Of a DNA stretch of 32,379 nucleotides, positions 8,587 through 16,471 are shown piece after piece. The position numbers and the translations under genes were made by a program. Below the pieces are notes generated by a model that was not told the origin of the DNA, searched no databases, and was given only the letters and a program-made list of their open reading frames with translations. The DNA lies in assembly GCA_027002315.1 (NCBI GenBank), contig JALWZV010000089.1, positions 1 through 32,379 of the forward strand, written 5' to 3'. How positions within the stretch are numbered: the stretch's first letter is position 1; each line of letters opens with the position of its first letter. This DNA is from Candidatus Roizmanbacteria bacterium. Its GTDB lineage: Bacteria; Patescibacteriota; Microgenomatia; UBA1406; GWC2-37-13.

Positions 8587-9420
8587 ATGAAAAGCAAGCT
8601 TTCAATAATTATTCCCACCTTGAATGAATCTAAACATCTACCCCTGCTATTAAAAGACTTATCTAAACAAACAAATAGAGATTTTGAGGTAATTGTTGTT
8701 GATGGAGATTCGGACGATGATACCCGTTCTGTTGCTGAAGGTTTTAACAAAACCATTCAGATAACTGTTATCAACGCGCATAAAAGACACCTCTCATATC
8801 AGAGAAATTTAGGAGCGGAGCATGCTAAGGGGGATTATGTTGTGTTTATAGATGCAGATTCTAGAGTGAGGAGAAGTTTTGTTAATAGCATTTTTAGAGT
8901 TTTAAAGAAGCAAAAACATCTTGTTATATTACCTGTGTTTGATACAAATGTTAGCGGTGTTGCAGAAAAGACCCTTTTTTCTGTGACTAATTATATGCTT
9001 GATATCTCACAGCTTTTGAGGCTACCTTTTACTCCTGGAGCCTGTTTAATCTTCGAAAAACATTTTTTTCTGTTTGTTGGAGGATTCAGAATTACAAAAA
9101 AACAGAAGAAGAAAAAATTGTTTCCAGAAGATGTAGATATATTAAAGCGGGTATTAGCTTGTGGAGTTATTCCTTACCTCGCTTCCGAGGTAAAGTTTTC
9201 TTTTTCTATGCGTAGGTTTAAAAAAGAAGGATTTTTAAAGGTGTTCACAACTTACACTTTAAGTGCTATTAATATGCTCACAAGAGGGAAAATGGATTTC
9301 GATATAGAGTATAGAATGGGGGGAGACTACTATAAAAGAAGACTTCGAGTTGATAAGAAATCTGATTTAGTTAATAAATTAAAGACAATGCTTTCTCGAG
9401 TTAAGAAAATATTAGAGTAG
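8587..9420 (+). CDS. family 2 glycosyltransferase
   Basis: 'LSIIIPTLNESKHLPLLLKDLSKQTNRDFEVIVVDGDSDDDT', 'YVVFIDADSRV'. Confidence 0.9.
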   Translation: MKSKLSIIIPTLNESKHLPLLLKDLSKQTNRDFEVIVVDGDSDDDTRSVAEGFNKTIQITVINAHKRHLSYQRNLGAEHAKGDYVVFIDADSRVRRSFVNSIFRVLKKQKHLVILPVFDTNVSGVAEKTLFSVTNYMLDISQLLRLPFTPGACLIFEKHFFLFVGGFRITKKQKKKKLFPEDVDILKRVLACGVIPYLASEVKFSFSMRRFKKEGFLKVFTTYTLSAINMLTRGKMDFDIEYRMGGDYYKRRLRVDKKSDLVNKLKTMLSRVKKILE

Positions 9421-10152
9421 GGTTTTTGTCAGTGTAAATTTAGAAATAACTGGATAGTGATCAGAGCTCATTTTCTCAAGTCTCACAGTGCTAACTTTTT
9501 TAATGTTACGGTATAAGATATAGTCTAACTTCACTTTTGCTGAAAATATTTTTAGAACCCTTGTTAAATTTGTGTAGTTAATGTTATTGGTTGCTTCTTT
9601 TAGGTTATATCGTTCTATTATTTTTTCGAACCTCTTTTTGTTATACATAAAGTTAAAATCACCCGCGATAATAATAGGCTCCTGTTTTGAGTTAATAGTG
9701 GATAAAAATGAGTTCATTTGTTTAATTCTTGTCCCGTTGCTACTCACTAGATGTGTAAGATGCACATTGTATACTGTTAGAGGTTTATTTTCTTTTTTAA
9801 ACTCTAAGTACGTTTGTAGGACTGTTCTTGACTTGTTTCCTCCTTTGAGTATGAAAAGTAGTATCTCATACATACTTCGTGGTAAATTAAGGACAAGATT
9901 TTTTTTAACAGAAAATTTTTTAGAGTTATAGTATGTTGCTACACCGAAAATTTTTCCAAACTTAACAAATGAGTTAGAAAAATCAGCGAGTTTGAGTCCA
10001 AGCGTAGTTGATATTTTATTTAGGTTACTGATCTCTGTGTCGACTTCTTGTAGACAAACAATATCTATGTTTGGATTTTCCTGCAAGATAAGTTTTAGAT
10101 CACCTATTCCTTTATTAAATAACGTATTGTATGTTAACAAAGTTACTTTCAT
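9412..10152 (-). CDS. endonuclease/exonuclease/phosphatase family protein
   Basis: 'LLTYNTLFNKG', 'DIVCLQEVDTEI', 'IIAGDFNFMY', 'LDYILYRN', 'SSDHYPVISKF', the EEP fold motif set. Confidence 0.87.
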   Translation of the reverse strand: MKVTLLTYNTLFNKGIGDLKLILQENPNIDIVCLQEVDTEISNLNKISTTLGLKLADFSNSFVKFGKIFGVATYYNSKKFSVKKNLVLNLPRSMYEILLFILKGGNKSRTVLQTYLEFKKENKPLTVYNVHLTHLVSSNGTRIKQMNSFLSTINSKQEPIIIAGDFNFMYNKKRFEKIIERYNLKEATNNINYTNLTRVLKIFSAKVKLDYILYRNIKKVSTVRLEKMSSDHYPVISKFTLTKTLL

Positions 10153-10261
10153 AACTAGTAGGGATTATAGCAAAAAACCCCAAAAAACATTGTATGTTAG
10201 TCTTTTCAAAGTTATCCACACAGTTGTTGATAAATATTAGAGATTGTTACACCAGTCTTTT

Positions 10262-10281
10262 CTATAGTTTATAAACTATAG
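10262..10281. repeat. 20-bp perfect palindrome CTATAGTTTATAAACTATAG
   Basis: Read directly. The right half plus flank (ATAAACTATAGGACT, 10271-10285) repeats at 10304-10318. Confidence 0.9.
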
Positions 10282-10317
10282 GACTACTTATAGTAGTTAG
10301 TTAATAAACTATAGGAC

Positions 10318-10346
10318 TTGACAAAGAAAGAAAAGTTATTTATTAT
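10318..10346 (+). promoter_or_regulatory. consensus promoter TTGACA-N17-TATTAT
   Basis: -35 TTGACA 10318-10323, 17-nt spacer, -10 TATTAT 10341-10346; ATG of the micro-ORF follows after 6 nt. Confidence 0.75.
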
Positions 10347-10352
10347 TAAGCT

Positions 10353-10487
10353 ATGGAATTACGAAAGAAGAAAAAAATAATGAAGTTAAAGATCTCTGTC
10401 AAAAGGGATGTTGGTTTTGCCAAAAGAGAGTTAGGAAAGATTGCACGTAAAAAACTAAATTTGCCGTTTAAATTATTTACTTTATAA
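10353..10487 (+). CDS. 44-aa highly basic small protein (MELRKKKKIMKLKISVKRDVGFAKRELGKIARKKLNLPFKLFTL), unknown
   Basis: ATG placed 6 nt after the -10 box of a consensus promoter; ends at TAA 10485-10487 just before a stable inverted repeat. Below the ORF-track length cutoff. Confidence 0.5.
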   Translation: MELRKKKKIMKLKISVKRDVGFAKRELGKIARKKLNLPFKLFTL

Positions 10488-10490
10488 AAA

Positions 10491-10548
10491 AGAAGGGCAT
10501 TACTACCGCTCATTTTTTTAAGGTTATGACGAGTAGTAATGCCCTTCT
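10491..10548 (-). terminator. 16-bp stem inverted repeat, likely terminator for the 10618-12729 minus gene (possibly bidirectional)
   Basis: AGAAGGGCATTACTAC (10491-10506) and GTAGTAATGCCCTTCT (10533-10548) are perfect inverted repeats; on the minus strand the stem is followed by a T tract. Confidence 0.7.
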
Positions 10549-10617
10549 CTTTGCCAATATTTATTTCGAAAAACAGAATAGCACAAGAATATTTTAAAGT
10601 CAAGAACTTATGTAGTA

Positions 10618-12729
10618 TTACTTTATCATGTACAGAGAGGCTTGGCCGTTTGATGACGTGAATATTTTATAAGCAACCTGGCTGAATTTTTCTTCATTTA
10701 ACTGAGGATATTTTTCTCTTTCTAAGGGAGAGACGACGATGTATTTAATATGGTATTTTCTTGCCATTGCTAACACAACATTTGGATCACTGGTTGCGTA
10801 GAAGGTTTGAATTTCTGGTATCCTTTTGCCAACAACATTCGCTGATCCTCGCCATAACCACTCATGCACCTGCCAACCGGCAACCGTAGGTAAGCCAGTG
10901 TAAGCTGAAACGGAGTTATAGTCTGTGTACGAGTCTCCTTGAGCTTCTATAATTATTGGTTGTCCTACGATATTATGATTGACAAACTCAATAATTTCTT
11001 TTATCGCAGGGTGTTGTGTCTTCATCCACTTAGAACCATCTAAATCGGCTTTTTTATTTAATTTTCCGTAGTATGAAGTGATGGCAAAATATGGATATAT
11101 CACAACAAGCATTGTTAACGCAGAGAAAATGAGTTTAACTATTACCCAACGTATTTTTTTTAATTTTGTCTTTTTGACTAGTGCTATTGTGTACACAGTT
11201 GCAATACTCATCATTATAAAAGCCTGATATCCTAGTTTAAACATAGTATTTGCTCTGAAATAACCAGGATAGATATCTTTAGCATAAAAAAACTCAGGTA
11301 TTATTATTAAAATTGTTCCTACAAAAAACAAAGAGAACACAAATAAAGCAACCTCGCTAATCTTTTTCTTTTTTATATTAAGTGATAGGAATGTTACAAA
11401 ACCAAACCAGAAAAATCCCCATAAGACTAAGAGCATCCAGAGAGGCGATATCTGACAATTTTCAGACAAAAACACAAGTGGCCCAATGTGCTTAATTGAG
11501 GATAAGAAAGACGGAGGACAGTTTAACCCAATTTTATTAGAGAAAGGTGAAAAGTGAGATGAAAAAGGATAAGAAAAGACCAAAAATGACGCTATCAAGG
11601 TAATTAGTCCTAAGAAAGTTTTTCTATTAAATCCTTTTATAAATAAAAGAATGAATGAGAAATATAACAGATATATTGGACCATCAAATGCATTTGTCAT
11701 ATAGTGAATAGCTATAAGAAATCCAAATATTGCCCCTAAGAAATATGACTCAAGTTTTAACTTAAAAACAAGCAGGTAGGATAAAGCTAATGTTAAAAGT
11801 ACAATTGGAATATCGAACACATGTCCATGTAGATCGGCTACGACGTATGAGTATGCTGGAAATTCATGTATTGTGTGATATATAAATCGTGTTGCATTTG
11901 GATACCAATATTTTTCTGGGTGAGGTACTAAAGTAAATATTTTCCAAAAAGGTAGAGGATTATTAGCATCGTATCCTTTTGTGAAAACATATATTGTGTG
12001 GAGATTTCCGCCTAAGTTAGCAATAAAAGCTCCAAATAAGCCGAACAGAATAACAAAAAAATTAGAAACCTTTTTAAAACTGTTTTTAATAAGCGTTGTT
12101 ACGATGGAAAACACCTCTGTTATGCCTAAACCGAACAAAGTTGCCAGTATGAGATTATAACCAAACTTGGAAGGAATATTGCTTAGTTTTATAAGAACAG
12201 CTCCTGTTAAATGACCGAAGTAGTAATAATTAATTGGATACCCTTTAGGATGAGTAGGATCTGCAGATAACCACATATCTAATGGAGGAAGATGTTTGGA
12301 TCTGAGAATTGAGTTCATAAAACCAAAGTCCATAAATTTTTCTAACCCATGTATTGATGGTTCTTGTCCTCGAACAAAGATCCAAAAAGCGAAACTTAGT
12401 ATAAATAAGATCTCAACTCCAACAATCTTTTTTATCGATTTTTTTTCTAATAACTTGAACTTGGGAAAGTATTTAGAAATTAAAAAGTACTCAAGTGTGG
12501 CAAAAGTAAAAAGAGATGTAAAAAGAAAGACCCTTGTAAATTCGAACAGCTGTGTTGCTACCAATGTAAAATAGCTCAGTAACACAATTGATACTATTTT
12601 TGAGAAAGCATAACCATCATCAAAGAAAGTGCGACCAAGTACTAGTTTTACCAACGGGTAGAAAACTATTCCTAACCAGAATAGGTAAATATACCATGTG
12701 ATAGCATACCCAAGTGACGATAGTTCCAT
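10618..12729 (-). CDS. DUF2298-type (Chlor_Arch_YYY) polytopic membrane protein
   Basis: 703 aa, many TMs; 'YPINYYYFGHLTGAVLIKLSNIP' and 'FPAYSYVVADLHGHVFDIPIVLL' typical of the YYY family. Confidence 0.85.
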   Translation of the reverse strand: MELSSLGYAITWYIYLFWLGIVFYPLVKLVLGRTFFDDGYAFSKIVSIVLLSYFTLVATQLFEFTRVFLFTSLFTFATLEYFLISKYFPKFKLLEKKSIKKIVGVEILFILSFAFWIFVRGQEPSIHGLEKFMDFGFMNSILRSKHLPPLDMWLSADPTHPKGYPINYYYFGHLTGAVLIKLSNIPSKFGYNLILATLFGLGITEVFSIVTTLIKNSFKKVSNFFVILFGLFGAFIANLGGNLHTIYVFTKGYDANNPLPFWKIFTLVPHPEKYWYPNATRFIYHTIHEFPAYSYVVADLHGHVFDIPIVLLTLALSYLLVFKLKLESYFLGAIFGFLIAIHYMTNAFDGPIYLLYFSFILLFIKGFNRKTFLGLITLIASFLVFSYPFSSHFSPFSNKIGLNCPPSFLSSIKHIGPLVFLSENCQISPLWMLLVLWGFFWFGFVTFLSLNIKKKKISEVALFVFSLFFVGTILIIIPEFFYAKDIYPGYFRANTMFKLGYQAFIMMSIATVYTIALVKKTKLKKIRWVIVKLIFSALTMLVVIYPYFAITSYYGKLNKKADLDGSKWMKTQHPAIKEIIEFVNHNIVGQPIIIEAQGDSYTDYNSVSAYTGLPTVAGWQVHEWLWRGSANVVGKRIPEIQTFYATSDPNVVLAMARKYHIKYIVVSPLEREKYPQLNEEKFSQVAYKIFTSSNGQASLYMIK

Positions 12730-12818
12730 TCTTATAAATTACATTTTTTAAATTGAGTTTTCAACCTCTTTTCCATATAATTAACTCGTTAAATATTCAT
12801 TTTAATACATTAAGATAC

Positions 12819-14927
12819 ATGGACAAAAAATATAGATATAAGGATGTTGATAAGAAAATATATGAGATGTGGGAAAAGAAAAAATATTTTAAAGCCAATC
12901 CTAACTCTAAAAAGAGACCTTTTTGTATAATACTTCCTCCACCAAACGCAAATGCTAATTTACACCTTGGTCACGCGATGTATGTTTACGAGGATATAAT
13001 GATACGTTTTTACAAATTGCGAGGTTTTGAGTCTTTTTGGTTGCCAGGAGCCGATCACGCTGGTTTTGAGACTTGGTATGTTTTTGAAAAACATCTAAAA
13101 AAGAAAGGTAAATCTAGGTTTGATTATAAAAGAGAAGAGTTGTTTAAAATGGTGTGGGAGTTTGTTATGCAGAACAAGAATAATATGGAGGAACAGTTGA
13201 AAAGGCTTGGGTTTTCCTTAGATTGGGAGAGAAAAAAATTTACTCTTGATGAGGATATAGTACAGATTGTGTACAAAACTTTTAAAAAACTGTTTGATGA
13301 TAACTTGGTTTACAGGGGTAAAAAACTTGTTAATTACTGTGTTAAGTGTGGAACCTCGTTTTCTGATTTAGAGGTAACCTATAAAGACGTCAAGGGAAAA
13401 TTATGGTTTATATTGTACAAGTTAGAGAACAGTGATAAGGGTTTGGTAGTTGCCACAACAAGGCCTGAAACTTTGTTTGGAGACGTTGCTGTTGCAGTGC
13501 ACCCAGATGATAAGCGTTATAAAAAATTTATAGGAAAAAAAGTAATACTTCCCTTTATCAATAAAAAGATTCCGGTTATAGCTGATGAGATGGTTGATAT
13601 GAAGTTTGGTACTGGAGTTGTAAAAATAACACCTGCTCATGATAGCAATGATTGGTTAGTGGGAGAGCGTCATAATTTACCATTTGTTCAGGTTATAGAC
13701 TTTAATGGAAAGTTAAATGAACATGCTGGAGAGTTTTCTGGCCTGCACATAAAGAAAGCAAGGCCACTTATAGTACAGAGATTAGAAGATCAAAAACTTC
13801 TTGTAAAAGTAAAAGACTACGAACATAGAGTTGGTCACTGTTATAAGTGTGGTTCTGTAATAGAACCATTACCAAAAGAGCAGTGGTTTATAAAGATAAA
13901 ACCTCTAGCTCAAAAAGCAAAAGACGCAATTTTAAAAGATGAGATCGAGATATATCCACATCGTTTTAAGAAGATACTTTTAGATTGGTTGGATAAATTT
14001 TATGACTGGAACATCTCTAGACAGATAGTTTGGGGAATGCAGATACCTGCTTACTTTTGTAAGTCACAAAAAAAGTGGTTTGTGTCTGTAAATAAACCTA
14101 GTAAATGTCTTGTTTGCGGTAAGGATGACTTTGTTCAAGACACAGATACATTTGATACCTGGTTTTCATCTGGTCAATGGCCATTTGCAACCCTACAGGC
14201 ATTGGGTAAAGAGTTTTTTAATTTTTTTTATCCCACATCCGTTATGGAAACAGGTTATGATATTTTGCCATGGTGGGTTGCAAGGATGATAATGTTTGGT
14301 ATTTATATTACTGGGAGTGTTCCATTTAAGAACGTTTATCTTCATGGATTAGTTCGTGATAGTAAGGGCCAGAAGATGAGCAAGAGCAAGGGTAATGTTG
14401 TTAATCCTATGGATGTGATTGATAAATATGGAGCCGATGCATTGCGAGCCTCTCTGGTTTTTGAGACAGCTCAGGGAGGAGACGTTGTTTTTTCGGATAA
14501 TAAAGTTAGAAGTATGCGTAATTTTGCTAACAAAATTTGGAATATTGGTAGATTTATTTATTTACAACACACATTAACAGAGAGAGATAGTTTAGATAAA
14601 GATGTGGTTAATGGTGATAAACACATAAAGGATTTAGAGAAGGAAAGTTCTAAGTTCAAAAAAAGATACATGCAACTTATGGAGAAATATAAGTTTGGTC
14701 AAGCTTTTGATGAGCTGTATGAATTTGTTTGGCATAGAGTGGCAGATTATTACATAGAACAGTTGAAAGAATCGTTAAGAAGTGGTAACATTGAGGTTCT
14801 AGAAAGGTTAACAAATATTTATTTTGAGCTGTTAAAGATGCTTCATCCTTTTATGCCTTTTGTAACAGAGGCAGTGTGGATGAATCTAAACAAGAGCAAT
14901 AAATCTATTTTAGAAACAACTTTATAA
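12819..14927 (+). CDS. valS: valyl-tRNA synthetase (C-terminally short)
   Basis: 'PPPNANANLHLGHAMY' (HIGH), 'VATTRPETLFGDVAVAVHPDD' editing domain, 'GYDILPWWVARMIMFGIYITGSVPFKNVYLHGLVRDSKGQKMSKSKGNVVNPMDVIDKYGADALR' (KMSKS). Start at MDKKYRY (12819) preferred. Confidence 0.9.
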   Translation: MDKKYRYKDVDKKIYEMWEKKKYFKANPNSKKRPFCIILPPPNANANLHLGHAMYVYEDIMIRFYKLRGFESFWLPGADHAGFETWYVFEKHLKKKGKSRFDYKREELFKMVWEFVMQNKNNMEEQLKRLGFSLDWERKKFTLDEDIVQIVYKTFKKLFDDNLVYRGKKLVNYCVKCGTSFSDLEVTYKDVKGKLWFILYKLENSDKGLVVATTRPETLFGDVAVAVHPDDKRYKKFIGKKVILPFINKKIPVIADEMVDMKFGTGVVKITPAHDSNDWLVGERHNLPFVQVIDFNGKLNEHAGEFSGLHIKKARPLIVQRLEDQKLLVKVKDYEHRVGHCYKCGSVIEPLPKEQWFIKIKPLAQKAKDAILKDEIEIYPHRFKKILLDWLDKFYDWNISRQIVWGMQIPAYFCKSQKKWFVSVNKPSKCLVCGKDDFVQDTDTFDTWFSSGQWPFATLQALGKEFFNFFYPTSVMETGYDILPWWVARMIMFGIYITGSVPFKNVYLHGLVRDSKGQKMSKSKGNVVNPMDVIDKYGADALRASLVFETAQGGDVVFSDNKVRSMRNFANKIWNIGRFIYLQHTLTERDSLDKDVVNGDKHIKDLEKESSKFKKRYMQLMEKYKFGQAFDELYEFVWHRVADYYIEQLKESLRSGNIEVLERLTNIYFELLKMLHPFMPFVTEAVWMNLNKSNKSILETTL

Positions 14928-14942
14928 ATTCACTAATTAATA

Positions 14943-15077
14943 ATGAAAAGAACATATCAACCTAAAAAGAAAAGACGTAAGAAAGTTCATGGATTTCTCT
15001 CTCGTATGAAAACAAGAGGAGGAAGAAGGGTAATCTCGTCTAGAAGAGCAAAAGGTAAAAAAAAGTTAACCGTTTAA
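14943..15077 (+). CDS. rpmH: 50S ribosomal protein L34
   Basis: 44-aa [46 protein letters not shown], diagnostic L34; directly upstream of yidC; absent from the ORF track because of length. Confidence 0.97.
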   Translation: MKRTYQPKKKRRKKVHGFLSRMKTRGGRRVISSRRAKGKKKLTV

Positions 15078-15092
15078 CAACTATCAAACATA

Positions 15093-15911
15093 ATGTCTAA
15101 TCCAAATATTTTTACAACAATCTTTGTTTTTCCAATACTTAATGTTTTAATACTTTTTTATAAGGCGCTGGAGATAATCAAGATTCCTGGAGCATTAGGG
15201 TTCTCAATATTGCTATTAACAGTCTTGGTTAGAGTGATATTACACCCTTTTTTCAAGTCTCAGATAGAAACTGCCAAGAAGATGCAGGACATCAAACCAC
15301 ATCTTGACAAATTGTCCAAAAAACATAAAAAGAACCCAAAGAAACTTCAAGAAGAGCAGATGAAGCTTTATAAAGAGATGGGTATTAATCCTGCCAGTGG
15401 ATGTTTGTTAATGATAATCCAGGTACCAATTTTTATTGGCCTATATCAAACTCTCTCTATGCTTTTGGTTAACACAGACTTAACAAAGATTGTTACAGAT
15501 ATTAATAATGCACTATATTTTTCTTTTTTGAGAATAAACTCTATTAATCCATGGTTTTTTGGAATTAATTTAGCAATATCTCCATCTAAAGCAAACAATG
15601 TTTTTTATCTTTTGATTCCCTTAGTAATAGGAGTTTTACAGTATTATCAGAGTATTGTTACATTACCATCAAACAAGAATGAAAAGAAAGATGATAAAGT
15701 GAATAAAGACAAGAAGAAGAGTGAGCCAGATTTTCAAAAGGCAATGGGAACGCAGTTTAAGATAATCTTTCCCTTAATGATAGGTTGGTTTGCTTACACC
15801 CTTCCTGTTGGTTTATCTGTTTACTGGGGAATATTTTCTGTATTTACTATAATGCAGTATAGAAGTATGCAAAAAAAATCTCCTGAAGTAGTTACTTCGG
15901 GAAAAAATTAA
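15093..15911 (+). CDS. yidC: YidC/Oxa1 family membrane insertase
   Basis: 'GFSILLLTVLVRVILHPFFKSQIETAKKMQDIKPHLDKLSKKHKKNPKKLQEEQMKLYKEMGINPASGCLLMIIQVPIFIGLYQTL', the YidC core. Confidence 0.95.
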   Translation: MSNPNIFTTIFVFPILNVLILFYKALEIIKIPGALGFSILLLTVLVRVILHPFFKSQIETAKKMQDIKPHLDKLSKKHKKNPKKLQEEQMKLYKEMGINPASGCLLMIIQVPIFIGLYQTLSMLLVNTDLTKIVTDINNALYFSFLRINSINPWFFGINLAISPSKANNVFYLLIPLVIGVLQYYQSIVTLPSNKNEKKDDKVNKDKKKSEPDFQKAMGTQFKIIFPLMIGWFAYTLPVGLSVYWGIFSVFTIMQYRSMQKKSPEVVTSGKN

Positions 15912-15929
15912 AAGTTTGGGTTAAAAAAT

Positions 15930-16385
15930 ATGGATAAAAAAGAAATTTTGAAAAAGGAAGCACAAGAAATAGTTTCTAAGTTAATAGATAAGTTTGAGAT
16001 AGAGGTTATTCAAGAGGACGAATTTTATAGATTAATCATAAAGACAGAGGAAGAAGCGTCTACTGTTATTGGAAGATATGGAGAGACAATTCGTGCGTTG
16101 CAAAGACTACTTGAGGTTATAATGTTCAAGAAGCTTGGTGAGAAGATGGAGATCTTGGTTGATGTTAACGATTTTAGGGTAAAGCAAAGAGAGAGATTAG
16201 AAGGAAAAGCTAAAGAATGGGCAGATCAGGTTATCTCAGAGGATAGGTCTATTTATATACGAAACCTTAGTCCTTATGAGAGAAAGATTGTTCACGAGTT
16301 CATAAGTGCTAATTATGACGATTTAACAACATCTTCAATAGGAATGGGTAGAGGAAGAAAGCTTATAATAGAAAAGAAAAAATAA
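15930..16385 (+). CDS. Jag/KhpB-like KH-R3H RNA-binding protein
   Basis: KH segment 'TVIGRYGETIRALQRLLEVIMFKKLG', R3H segment 'LSPYERKIVHEFISANYDDLTTSSIGMGRGRKLIIEKKK'; downstream of yidC. Confidence 0.9.
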   Translation: MDKKEILKKEAQEIVSKLIDKFEIEVIQEDEFYRLIIKTEEEASTVIGRYGETIRALQRLLEVIMFKKLGEKMEILVDVNDFRVKQRERLEGKAKEWADQVISEDRSIYIRNLSPYERKIVHEFISANYDDLTTSSIGMGRGRKLIIEKKK

Positions 16386-16471
16386 AATCCGGACCACATT
16401 CAGACATCATACTAGAGCATAATATTCTTCTTTTAATGGCGTAATGGCACTACAGGGTGTAAAATATAAGT

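Noticed and set aside
9581-9931. 116-aa plus ORF inside the EEP gene
   Set aside because: Shadow ORF opposite a clear endonuclease/exonuclease/phosphatase CDS.
10262-10318. CRISPR-like or tandem repeat array
   Set aside because: Only two copies of a 15-nt unit plus a palindrome; no regular spacers and no cas genes in the window.
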